Part shown: positions 1 to 7,356 of the stretch, piece by piece
How positions within the stretch are numbered: position 1 is the stretch's first letter
Layout of the letters: each line of letters opens with the position of its first letter
Source: Paenibacillus sp. GP183
GTDB lineage: Bacteria > Bacillota > Bacilli > Paenibacillales > NBRC-103111
NCBI RefSeq assembly: GCF_900104695.1
Contig: NZ_FNSW01000001.1
Coordinates: 2,294,001-2,358,000, forward strand
Direction: 5' to 3'
DNA: 64,000 bases
Position numbers and translations under genes: made by a program
The notes under the pieces: generated by a model
What the model saw: the letters and a program-made list of their open reading frames with translations, nothing else
Told to the model about the DNA's origin: nothing
The model's database searches: none

Positions 1-109
1 CATTCAATAAACTGGGCTCCTGTTCTAATAGTTGCTTAACCCTTTCAAAATCACCGTGAGCATTTCCAACGAAATCTTTTACTAGTTCTGGGCTCAATGT
101 TTCTGCCAT
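1..109 (-). CDS. Ankyrin-repeat-like protein, N-terminal fragment (runs off the window)
   Basis: Only the first 36 codons are inside the window, starting at an ATG at 109 with an AGGAGAAATAATAC-type upstream region. The visible residues (MAETLSPELVKDFVGNAHGD, then FERVKQLLEQEPSLLN) match the way ankyrin-repeat proteins begin: a helix pair with the phrase 'AHGDFERVKQLLEQEP'. Ankyrin repeats are protein-binding modules; no partner can be named. Its cassette site would lie to the left of the window. The family call rests on a short stretch. Confidence 0.6.
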   Translation of the reverse strand, partial: MAETLSPELVKDFVGNAHGDFERVKQLLEQEPSLLN

Positions 110-238
110 GTATTATTTCTCCTTTAATTGTTTTAAATTTCTTGCTATATCAGTTCAACTTACACCTATTTTTTTCCTTTAAAATTTTAAATTCCATCAA
201 AATATTTCCCCAACCCCTCAAAAGTGTTATTCCATTAA

Positions 239-300
239 ACTCCTATTAGTGAAGCGAAGAGCTGCCATACGGCATTGAACTATCGTACCCTTTAGTTGAA
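239..300 (-). repeat. Cassette site 1 (degenerate left box)
   Basis: Right box GAACTATCGTACCCTTTAG then TTGAA ends at 300; the stem GCTGCC/GGC is weak and the left box reads CTCCTATTAG. It lies 25 bases past the stop of the lipoprotein gene at 325. Confidence 0.75.
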
Positions 301-324
301 TGATTCAATATGAAAGTAACTGTT

Positions 325-777
325 TTAATCGTTTGTCTTACCATTAATATTCCAATAACCACCCGTTAATTTCGCATCCATAACTGGGAAAGACGTACCA
401 GCGACGACATTCCCATCCGCTAGGTGCACATAAACTTCCGTTTTTCCTTTGGCTTTCATGTTACCATTTTTATAATTATCCAAAGGGTGGTTTTTAACTA
501 TAAATTTTTCTACCTCCACTGTTTTTCCATATACATTTTCAGGGTTGTTTCCTGGGAGTGTCCAGTACATTGAATAAGGCAATGTTTTGACTAAATCTTT
601 TGTTAGAACGTAAGTCGAAACAGAACCTTCATACGATAAAACTTTGTAACCTTCATTTTCTATATATGTCTTTGCGGTTTTTGCATTTTCCGTATATTGC
701 TGGTTTTCCGTGGCTCTACACCCAAATAAAAACGTAGTTATTATTAAGAAAGTTAAAAACAAAGCCGTTTTTCTCAA
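325..777 (-). CDS. Small lipoprotein of unknown function
   Basis: A 150-residue protein with a lipoprotein signal: basic start MRKT, a hydrophobic stretch, and the lipobox LFGC with Cys20 as the expected lipidated residue. The mature part is polar and I recognise no domain. It would be anchored on the outer face of the membrane. The ATG is preceded by GAAGGAGGGTTTCTTTG-like sequence, so the start is sound. It is a single-gene cassette followed by site 1. Confidence 0.75.
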   Translation of the reverse strand: MRKTALFLTFLIITTFLFGCRATENQQYTENAKTAKTYIENEGYKVLSYEGSVSTYVLTKDLVKTLPYSMYWTLPGNNPENVYGKTVEVEKFIVKNHPLDNYKNGNMKAKGKTEVYVHLADGNVVAGTSFPVMDAKLTGGYWNINGKTND

Positions 778-1007
778 AGAAACCCTCCTTCAAATTATTA
801 TTTAATCCAATTTTAATGTGTTACTAACAACTCTACCAACTTGATTTTCTTATTCCCCTTGGTGTTCTCACGTTTTTTACCCTAAGTAACGAAAGCTCGC
901 CGTTAGTTGAGCGAAGGCATCAATGTGAGGTTCTCTGAAAATCGAAGTTCTGCTTTTGGATCGGCAATGGATGTAAGTTCTTGTCCTTATAAAACGTCCT
1001 TAAATAT
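778..1007. other. Gene-free stretch with site remnants
   Basis: No coding sequence is supported. The piece CCGTTAGTTGAGCG at about 900-913 is a right-arm remnant of the cassette site; the sequence around it no longer forms a full site. It separates the lipoprotein gene from the next gene. Confidence 0.5.
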
Positions 1008-1340
1008 TTAATTGCTTGACTGGACTACTCCAGAAAAGCACTCAGCTAATGATTCTGAAAACGGGAGAATCAGGTTTTTATTCCAATCTGATATTCTATT
1101 TTCATGAATCTCAATGAATAAACTCTTTTTTTGAGGCCAATATGTTACCTCAAGAACCCCCGACTTCTTACCATGTTTCAAGTGATAGTGATAAGAACCC
1201 TTCATTGTAGAAAGTGTTGTCTTTTGAGTCACATCAAGGTGAAAGTTAGCAATGATCTCTTCAATAGTTTGAACAACAAAATCCACATCTAGCAACTTTA
1301 CTTCTGACATTTTTGAGTTGATCACTTCATATTTTATCAT
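1008..1340 (-). CDS. Hypothetical cytosolic protein, 110 aa
   Basis: The protein has no signal peptide or membrane segment. It has a mixed alpha-beta pattern with the central phrase GSYHYHLKHGKKSGVLEVTY, which suggests a beta sheet that could bind a ligand or partner. I do not recognise a family. The ATG follows GGGGAAGGAATTCACTA, a fair ribosome site. Codon use and size match the neighbouring cassette genes. Confidence 0.6.
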   Translation of the reverse strand: MIKYEVINSKMSEVKLLDVDFVVQTIEEIIANFHLDVTQKTTLSTMKGSYHYHLKHGKKSGVLEVTYWPQKKSLFIEIHENRISDWNKNLILPFSESLAECFSGVVQSSN

Positions 1341-1371
1341 TAGTGAATTCCTTCCCCACCACTACAATATA

Positions 1372-1477
1372 AAGGCCGACCTTTATTGTGCTATCGTTAT
1401 CCGTTAGTTCAGCAGGCTACCCATGGTGCCGGCAACCTGTCTGTGTGATTTATTTAGCTCTTGTTTTCCGAGAGCAA
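1372..1477 (-). repeat. Cassette site 2 (rearranged: right box followed by a second left half)
   Basis: Right box CTATCGTTATCCGTTAG at 1391-1407 is followed at once by TTCAGCAGGCTACC and a stem CAGG/CCTG, i.e. the left half and stem of another site without its own right box. This looks like two sites fused by recombination or deletion. Confidence 0.7.
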
Positions 1478-1500
1478 CAAACGGCTTTATAATTAATACC

Positions 1501-2133
1501 TTACTGCCGGCGTTCAAAAGCAAGACGTAATGCAAGACCAGTCAAGACACTTCCCATAAGCCAACGCTGTACCCGTAACCACGTAGGTCGTGTGCTAAAC
1601 CAAGCAGCAACCCTACTCGCTGCAAGCACAATCAAGAGGTTAACCGTAAAACTAACGGTTATTTGTATAAGACCCAAAGTCGCACTTTGAATAAACAAAG
1701 AACCCCGAGAGGGATCTTCAAACTGAGGCAGTAGTGAAACATACAGGATAGCTATCTTTGGATTGAACAGGTTAGTCATGAACCCCATCAAAAATAACTT
1801 CTTTGGCGGGTCAATAGAAAGAATTCGAGGCGACAGAATAGATGCAGCTCCAGGCTTGATGGCATTCCATGCAAGCCAGAGCAAGTAGGCAGCACCTGCG
1901 AACTTTACAGTTTCGAAAACAAATGGAACCGCAGTAAAAAGAACTGTAAGCCCGAACATTGTTGCAATAATGTAAACAATGAAGCCAAGCATGACGCCAA
2001 GAAGAGAGATAACCCCCGCCAATCGCCCTTGTGTAATAGAACGAGAAATTAGGTAAATCATGTTAGGACCAGGAGAACAAACCATACCAAGCGAAACTAA
2101 TGCAAAAGCTAACAAAATACCGAAACTCACCAT
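1501..2133 (-). CDS. LysE/RhtB-family amino-acid exporter
   Basis: A 210-residue integral membrane protein of usual family length with about six hydrophobic segments. The family N-terminal signature is clear: a first helix followed by CSPGPNMIYLISRSITQGRLAG. The second conserved block is the FLMGFMTNLFNPKIAILY stretch near residue 120. LysE/RhtB proteins export amino acids or related small molecules; the substrate cannot be read here. The start ATG follows AAAGGAGAAAATT. It ends close to cassette site 2, and a second, different LysE-family gene occupies the next cassette. Confidence 0.9.
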   Translation of the reverse strand: MVSFGILLAFALVSLGMVCSPGPNMIYLISRSITQGRLAGVISLLGVMLGFIVYIIATMFGLTVLFTAVPFVFETVKFAGAAYLLWLAWNAIKPGAASILSPRILSIDPPKKLFLMGFMTNLFNPKIAILYVSLLPQFEDPSRGSLFIQSATLGLIQITVSFTVNLLIVLAASRVAAWFSTRPTWLRVQRWLMGSVLTGLALRLAFERRQ

Positions 2134-2228
2134 AATTTTCTCCTTTCTGTATCATATCGAGACCCTTTTTAAATTGTTTACCAAGTCTATGTCCCTTCTG
2201 ATTAGTGTCAATCCGAATTCTTGTTGTG

Positions 2229-2303
2229 TTGCCCGTTACTTCAATAAACGAAAAGGAGCCTGCCTCATAGCAAACTGCTCGACTAACGTACCGTTAGTTG
2301 AAT
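2229..2303 (-). repeat. Cassette site 3
   Basis: Left box TGCCCGTTACTTCAA at 2229; GAGCCTG stem region; right end TACCGTTAGTTGAA to 2302. It lies downstream of the LysE-like gene at 2404. Confidence 0.8.
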
Positions 2304-2357
2304 AAGGCTCTTGAATTTCTTATATTTTCTCTTCTTTCTAAGCCGATTTTTAAGCAT

Positions 2358-2391
2358 AAAACAAATGCCGCCTCCGTTTTGAAAGCGGCTC
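2358..2391 (-). terminator. Probable intrinsic terminator
   Basis: On the minus strand GCCGC...GCGGC forms a stem directly after the LysE-like gene and is followed by a T-rich run (ATTTGTTTT). The stem has internal mismatches. Confidence 0.55.
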
Positions 2392-2403
2392 CTGGTTATG
2401 ATT

Positions 2404-3030
2404 TTATGATGATCTTAATCTTAACTCATTCCACAGAATTTTAAATCCGTATCCGATGTAAATTGCACCAAATGCAATATCCAAACCTTTCTGTATGCGT
2501 TGCACGTAGTTACGAATAATGCGAACTCCAATCACATAAAGAATGGGAGCATACCATAATGAGTTCCCCACAAAGAAGGTAACAGCAATCTCTAAGGGGG
2601 ATGTTGCTAGTTGTTTAGCGGTAGTGAACTGCGGAAAAATACTGAGAAAAAACAAGCTCACTTTTGGGTTTAAAAGATTGTTTAGAAAACCTCTTTGGAA
2701 TGCTTGATAAGCATTGATTGTATTTGTAGTTTGAGAAAGAGTGACATTTTTCTTTCCTTTCAACTTTCCGAGAAGATTCTTGAGACCAAGGAAAATGAGA
2801 TATGATGCACCTAAAATTCGAACAGTCATAATGGCTGAGGCTGAATGTTCGAGAATCTGAGAAAGTCCGAAGATTGCAAATGTCATATGACAAAGAAGGC
2901 TAAGGCGATTGCCCAACAATGTCACATACCCAATTTTTCTCCCATGTAATAACGTGTGATTTACCATTAAGAAAAAATCTGGACCAGGCGAAGCAGCAAG
3001 TGCAAATCCAAGCCAAAAGATAGTTACCAC
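2404..3030 (-). CDS. LysE/RhtB-family exporter, second copy
   Basis: Integral membrane protein with the LysE/RhtB first-helix motif ASPGPDFFLMVNHTLLHGRK and the second block RGFLNNLLNPKVSLFFLS. I chose the GTG at 3030 because GGAAGGTGAAAAA lies just before it; an upstream ATG at 3072 is open but has no ribosome site. It is a diverged relative of the gene at 1501, not a recent copy. The expected role is proton-driven efflux of an amino acid or analogue. It is a single-gene cassette between sites 3 and 4, with a likely terminator at its 3' end. Confidence 0.88.
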   Translation of the reverse strand: MVTIFWLGFALAASPGPDFFLMVNHTLLHGRKIGYVTLLGNRLSLLCHMTFAIFGLSQILEHSASAIMTVRILGASYLIFLGLKNLLGKLKGKKNVTLSQTTNTINAYQAFQRGFLNNLLNPKVSLFFLSIFPQFTTAKQLATSPLEIAVTFFVGNSLWYAPILYVIGVRIIRNYVQRIQKGLDIAFGAIYIGYGFKILWNELRLRSS

Positions 3031-3139
3031 TTTTTCACCTTCCATCGAATATTTATAATACTTTAGCACCATTCAGGGTGAATGATCAACAATTTTTTCC
3101 TTCCTAACTAATTAAAAAACTATCAATATTCAACATTAC

Positions 3140-3190
3140 TGCCCGTTACTTTAATATAAAAAGGGGCGTGTATTAATGTTTCCCGTTAGC
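3140..3190 (-). repeat. Cassette site 4 (short)
   Basis: Left box TGCCCGTTACTTTAA at 3140 and right box TCCCGTTAG ending at 3189; the stem is reduced. It lies 59 bases past the sensor kinase stop. Confidence 0.75.
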
Positions 3191-3248
3191 CATCCATGCC
3201 GCTAACTCTTCACCATAGAATAATGAAAATCCGCTTCACACAGCTCGC

Positions 3249-4514
3249 TTACAAGCTGTTTTGTAATTCTAAAGGCAAAGAGATGGTGCAAACCGTACCT
3301 ATGCCTTTTTCACTTTCGTAAATAATTCTTCCTTTCATCGCCTCAATGATTCGTACTGCAACAGAGGTACCGAGTCCTGTCCCACTTTCTTTCGTTGTAT
3401 AGAACAGTGTCCCGATTCGCTGGATCTCATCTGGGGTCATCCCTTTGCCTTTATCAATTATTTTGATTTCAGCTTGATCATCTTTTAATTCCAGTTTTAT
3501 TTGTACCACTGCCTTTTCCATTGAAGCTTCTACTGCGTTTTTAATTACGTTGACTAATGCTTGCTGGAGTTGACCACGATCGGTATGCACATAAATTTGC
3601 TCTTCCACTCCGCTATCGAACTGTATTCCTTTGTAACTTGCCAATGGCGTTAATAGACTAGTGATATTCTCGATTAAATCAGATAAAGAAAACTTCTCGT
3701 ATTTTGTCAATTTTGGCTTTGAAAAATTCAAATAATCATTAATGATTGCCTCTGCTCTTGCAATCTCATCTAACGCAAATTGTAAGAAAATTCGATTTTT
3801 TCCCTCGACGATTGTTGCACTCATGAGTTGTAAAAAGCCTTGAACAACGGTCAACGGGTTGCGGATCTCATGTGCAATGGATGCGGCGACTTCACCTAAT
3901 ATCTTTAGCTTTTCCGCACGTTGAATTTCCTCTTTCATTATAGCTCGTTCAAAGTTAAATTCCTGAAGGGTGCAAGATAACCAAGTCCCTATTGTTTGAA
4001 TCAATCCAAAAAACAAAATTGCCCGGATAGGCTCAAAATCCAAGGGCTTTTCAACCTGTTTAAGGAGTGTAAATGATATTAGAATAAGCAACATCACAAT
4101 AGAGGGGATTACGGAAACGAGGATCACTGCTCTTATTCGCCGGCGTCCGGTTAATCGGCCGATTTTCTTGGCAAATAATAAAGGCACCAAAAACGCCAAC
4201 GTAATGCTTATATATCCAAACAATATGGCATTTCCGCCTAGATAAGTCCGGGTAGCCAAGATCATTAAGTAATTGATGAAACCGGCAAGCGGCCCACCGT
4301 ACATCGTAGAAATCACAAGTGGGACATACCTGAGATCCCAGTACAAATCTAGTGCGTAGTATGAGAAAATCAAACATAGTGATGACGAAATCCCATACAA
4401 AAGACCTATCACATATGGAGATTTGAAGTGCTGCCAACGATCACCAAAAGCTGTATAGACTAAAACTGGAGCTAAGACGATAAGGACGTTAAGAAATAAT
4501 TTTTCTAGAAACAT
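3249..4514 (-). CDS. Membrane sensor histidine kinase (KinB-like, 5TMR_LYT sensor)
   Basis: A 421-residue kinase. Residues 1-180 hold five to six membrane segments with the arrangement and phrases (YVPLVISTMYGGPLAG) of the 5TM-LytS sensor domain. A HisKA box follows, AASIAHEIRNPLTVVQGFLQ, with the phospho-accepting His near residue 215. The ATPase domain has the N box (NVIKNAVEAS), G1 (DKGKGM) and G2 (ESGTGLGTSVA) motifs, so it should be active. Family relatives include KinB, which feeds the sporulation phosphorelay. No response regulator is adjacent, so it is an orphan kinase, and at 1.27 kb it is a large cassette gene. Confidence 0.9.
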   Translation of the reverse strand: MFLEKLFLNVLIVLAPVLVYTAFGDRWQHFKSPYVIGLLYGISSSLCLIFSYYALDLYWDLRYVPLVISTMYGGPLAGFINYLMILATRTYLGGNAILFGYISITLAFLVPLLFAKKIGRLTGRRRIRAVILVSVIPSIVMLLILISFTLLKQVEKPLDFEPIRAILFFGLIQTIGTWLSCTLQEFNFERAIMKEEIQRAEKLKILGEVAASIAHEIRNPLTVVQGFLQLMSATIVEGKNRIFLQFALDEIARAEAIINDYLNFSKPKLTKYEKFSLSDLIENITSLLTPLASYKGIQFDSGVEEQIYVHTDRGQLQQALVNVIKNAVEASMEKAVVQIKLELKDDQAEIKIIDKGKGMTPDEIQRIGTLFYTTKESGTGLGTSVAVRIIEAMKGRIIYESEKGIGTVCTISLPLELQNSL

Positions 4515-4941
4515 AACCTTATGCGAGCCCCTTATTAATGATTAATAAATCAATGTAAATGTTATTTCAGCACTTGGATACTACCACAATGTCAAAACAC
4601 TTTTGTCCTTTACGTTAAACTTGGAACAAGTTCATTGGATGAGCAGGCATCCCCGACCTTTTTGTCTATTCCCTTTTTATTCGATTAATTCACCTATATA
4701 ACTCAATAATACTAAACTTTATTGTTGAATGCTATCGTTTCATGACGTGTGTATTCGACTTAGATTGTTACCTATTTTGATCGAAATAAATGGAATTTCA
4801 AATAAACCAAATTTGATATTTTTTAGAAAAAACTACTCTAATATAATAGCTTATATCCATAAAAGTTAATTTTATCCATATTACCTACTTTGCATTCTCA
4901 ATTTTTCATAATCTTGAAATTTATTTTGCTTTTATTATGCA
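4515..4941. other. Gene-free AT-rich spacer
   Basis: This 427-base stretch between the kinase start and cassette site 5 is very AT-rich and has no supported open frame. It probably carries the kinase promoter; I could not fix a -35/-10 pair with confidence. Confidence 0.5.
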
Positions 4942-5013
4942 TAACTGCGATAAAGCTGGACGAAGGACTGCCTCGAGGCAGTCTGTATTGCACTATCGTT
5001 ACCCGTTAGTGGA
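4942..5013 (-). repeat. Cassette site 5
   Basis: Perfect stem GACTGCCTCGAGGCAGTC at 4966-4983, then right box CACTATCGTTACCCGTTAG. The left box is degenerate (AACTGCG). It lies just past the P-loop kinase stop. Confidence 0.85.
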
Positions 5014-5025
5014 GAAACTCTTTAA

Positions 5026-5538
5026 TTATTGTAAATAAGCTACAACCTTATCCAATATTGAATCCACTGATTCAATCGTATCAACTACAAGTTCACCACC
5101 CATCGGTCTAATACTTAAGTCTTTATAGTAATTTTTAAGCTTATCAAAATCAGTTATTAATTGGTTTGGAAGAGGATTAAGTTTTCTAATATTGAACCGA
5201 TCAGCCCAGATTTTTTCATCACTGCAAATACAAAGAATAGATTTAAGAACATAGTTATGGTTTTCAAGCCAATGTGTAAAGTTTCTCATTTCCTGTTCTT
5301 TATTGAAAGGGAAATCAAGAATATATTGTACATTCGAACAAGCATTCGTTTGCAACAGGCGATACAATATGCCATAGGATACTTTATTTCTTTGTTCATG
5401 ATCCTCGTTATAATTGGCTATAACATCGTAAAAATCATCTTTGCGAATAATGGGGATATTTAAATCGGAACCTAATCGATTTGAAATCGTTGTTTTCCCA
5501 ACCCCAGGTCTTCCTCTTAATAATATGACCTTGGCCAC
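5026..5538 (-). CDS. P-loop kinase / AAA-family nucleotide-binding protein
   Basis: A 170-residue protein with Walker A GRPGVGKTT at residues 8-16 near the N-terminus, then RKDDFYD, as in small-molecule kinases of the zeta-toxin and chloramphenicol-phosphotransferase type. A second acidic patch, YILDFPF, sits where the catalytic or Walker B residue is expected. It probably phosphorylates a small molecule with ATP; the substrate is unknown. The ATG follows GGGGATGGAGGAGTATTTGTGGC, a good ribosome site. Single-gene cassette. Confidence 0.8.
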   Translation of the reverse strand: MAKVILLRGRPGVGKTTISNRLGSDLNIPIIRKDDFYDVIANYNEDHEQRNKVSYGILYRLLQTNACSNVQYILDFPFNKEQEMRNFTHWLENHNYVLKSILCICSDEKIWADRFNIRKLNPLPNQLITDFDKLKNYYKDLSIRPMGGELVVDTIESVDSILDKVVAYLQ

Positions 5539-5634
5539 AAATACTCCTCCATCCCCTTAACTTTTGCCTACAATTATAACATGAAATTACCCTATATCTG
5601 GAAGCCAGGTAAGTTAATATATCCCCACTACCAC

Positions 5635-5706
5635 TGCCCGTTAGCTGAGCAACTGAAAAACGGCTGCCGCAGCAGCCGTTTAACTATCGTACCCGTTAGT
5701 TGAGCA
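5635..5706 (-). repeat. Cassette site 6 (type example)
   Basis: Left box TGCCCGTTAGCTGAGCAA at 5635; stem AAACGGCTGC/GCAGCCGTTT; inner arm AACTATCG; spacer TACCC-like; right arm CGTTAGTTGAGC. The stop codon of the gene at 5696 lies inside the right arm. Confidence 0.9.
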
Positions 5707-6364
5707 ATAAGTTATCAAAATATGTTACCAATGGATTCAATGGATTTCCGATTTTTACATTCAACTCACGCTCAACTTTATCGGCAGGTTTCACCATAGA
5801 CAATTGAGCAACAGAAATTTTCTTGCTTTTTTCTGATGCAAGTACCCCCTTTATGTACTTTGATACTTCTTCAACATACTGCTCTTTTCTTCCTTGCATT
5901 ATTAGCTCGAAAGTATTCTCTATGACACGTGTCTCAATATTACTAATTAGCTTATCATGTGCAATTGCTAATTCATTAAGCCTTCTCATTGTCCCTTCGA
6001 CAGTAGCAGGATTAGTGAATAAAAGAATTTGTGGTTCAGTTATATTCCAAACGTAATTAAAGAATGGCTCATCAATTTTGATTATAGGAATGGATGTTTT
6101 AAGTCGGTCTTCTTCAAGCATTGCAATATAATTAGTACATGTAATGAGAATGGCATCGACATTCGCTTGTGAGATCCATTCTATTTGTTCGATGACTTTG
6201 TTTTTGGCTTTTGCTTCATCAAAATTATTATCTGTTGTAATTCTACTCATCAACCCAGGGTCCACAAAATGAATCAATTCAAATTCATCGGAGGTAATAG
6301 CATTTTGAATATACTCAATATTTGAATAGTGGGCGTGCAAACAACCAATTTTTTTCTTCATCAA
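5696..6364 (-). CDS. Asp/Glu racemase-superfamily-like protein
   Basis: A 222-residue soluble protein. The phrase ILITCTNYIAMLEE near residues 95-107 matches the first catalytic Cys-Thr-Asn motif of aspartate/glutamate/hydantoin racemases. The second catalytic Cys is not seen at the usual place near the C-terminus (KKISVAQLSM), so activity is doubtful. Its last codons (N, stop) are encoded by the right arm of cassette site 6, so the gene and site are fused. Start: ATG after GAAGGTGGTTACTTGATG; ATG-ATG tandem leaves the exact codon open. Confidence 0.75.
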   Translation of the reverse strand: MMKKKIGCLHAHYSNIEYIQNAITSDEFELIHFVDPGLMSRITTDNNFDEAKAKNKVIEQIEWISQANVDAILITCTNYIAMLEEDRLKTSIPIIKIDEPFFNYVWNITEPQILLFTNPATVEGTMRRLNELAIAHDKLISNIETRVIENTFELIMQGRKEQYVEEVSKYIKGVLASEKSKKISVAQLSMVKPADKVERELNVKIGNPLNPLVTYFDNLLLN

Positions 6365-6415
6365 GTAACCACCTTCTTTATTATCCTCTTATTGTAGCAC
6401 ATTCCTTTAGAAAAC

Positions 6416-6487
6416 TGCCCGTTACTTCAATGAGAATAGAGGAGCTGCAAACTGCAAGCTCCTCCAACTATTGTTATCCGTTAGTTA
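6416..6487 (-). repeat. Cassette site 7
   Basis: Left box TGCCCGTTACTTCAA at 6416; stem GAGGAGCT/AGCTCCTC; right box CAACTATTGTTATCCGTTAG then TTAAAT. It provides the GrpB-like gene's stop codon. Confidence 0.9.
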
Positions 6488-7003
6488 AATATTTTGTTTT
6501 GCCAATTCGATAATTGATTGAATGAATGGTGCTTTCATTTTAGTATAAGTTACTCTATCTTCAGCATATAAGGAAGCAAGTTGCTTCTTTAAATGGGTAT
6601 ATTCTTGTACTTTCTCTGGATGGCTTCTTAGGTAATTACGGAATAAAAGATTATTGTTCCATTCATCGCTGTTTATTTCATAAACATGTAGATGATGAGT
6701 GCCTTTTCGCCATTCCCCTTTTCTAAAGAATCGGCGACTCGGAAAGTCCTCTTTGGGAACATATTCGTAACCAATCGCTCTTAAAGGTTCAATAAAAGAG
6801 TTGGCTTCACTAAGTTCATTTAATCCAACAGCAATATCCAGTATCGGTTTAGATGGCGAACCATTAATTGAGGTGCTTCCTATATGCTCAATGAAGACGG
6901 TCTTATCACGTAACGCTAGTCGAATCCTTGCTTTTTCATGCTCAAACTTCTCATTCCATTCTAATTTATATTCTTCAATGATGACTTCTTTAGCCAAACT
7001 CAT
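6485..7003 (-). CDS. GrpB-family protein
   Basis: A 172-residue protein matching the GrpB/UPF0157 family over its full length: EHIGSTSINGSPSKPILDIA near residues 39-58 and the histidine pair in GTHHLHVYE near residue 107. The fold is nucleotidyltransferase-like; stand-alone GrpB proteins have no firm function, and the domain is often fused to dephospho-CoA kinase. The start ATG follows AGGGGGGATGAGTTTGG-type sequence. The stop overlaps cassette site 7. Confidence 0.9.
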   Translation of the reverse strand: MSLAKEVIIEEYKLEWNEKFEHEKARIRLALRDKTVFIEHIGSTSINGSPSKPILDIAVGLNELSEANSFIEPLRAIGYEYVPKEDFPSRRFFRKGEWRKGTHHLHVYEINSDEWNNNLLFRNYLRSHPEKVQEYTHLKKQLASLYAEDRVTYTKMKAPFIQSIIELAKQNI

Positions 7004-7072
7004 CCCCCCTATTTACACGCCAATTGTTTACCATTAATTAACACAATTATATACCAATTTTTGAGGGGTTAC

Positions 7073-7156
7073 TGCCCGTTACCTCAATAAAAAAAACAGG
7101 TCACCGACTCGACTGCTCAGATTGTCTTTATAAAGCTATCGTTATCCGTTAGTTGA
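7073..7156 (-). repeat. Cassette site 8
   Basis: Left box TGCCCGTTACCTCAA at 7073; right box GCTATCGTTATCCGTTAG then TTGAACG. The middle (CAGGTCACCGACTCGACTG) is a degraded stem of the AGGCTGCC type. Confidence 0.85.
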
Positions 7157-7345
7157 ACGAATCTGGTGCCCAGTAGAATACTATCTCCAGGTGTAGCCAT
7201 TATAAGCCATTCATTACCAGTGTATCCCGGACCATCTCCTGCACCCGTCATCAATAAAAAATGGAGCAGCCTTGGTAGCTACCCCCTTGTCATTGATGTA
7301 GCTGGCTTCTCCCTTTTACGAAGTAAGATTGCCAATCTACATTAT
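7155..7345 (-). pseudogene. Remnant of a stalk-domain (copper amine oxidase N-like) protein
   Basis: Two minus-strand frames together carry pieces of the stalk domain: KGEASYINDKGVATKAAPFF then IDDG in one frame, and YTGNEWLIMATPGDSILLGT then RFVQL in the next, ending in the cassette site. Stalk domains usually read 'A.PF..DGRT.VP.R', so the DGRT-VP joint is where the frame breaks. The intact domain is a cell-surface module common in Paenibacillaceae. This seems to be a decayed cassette gene. Confidence 0.5.
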
Positions 7346-7356
7346 GCGTAAATAAA

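Noticed and set aside
7166-7351. Plus-strand 61-codon ORF
   Set aside because: It is antisense to the stalk-domain remnant, which has recognisable family phrases on the minus strand.
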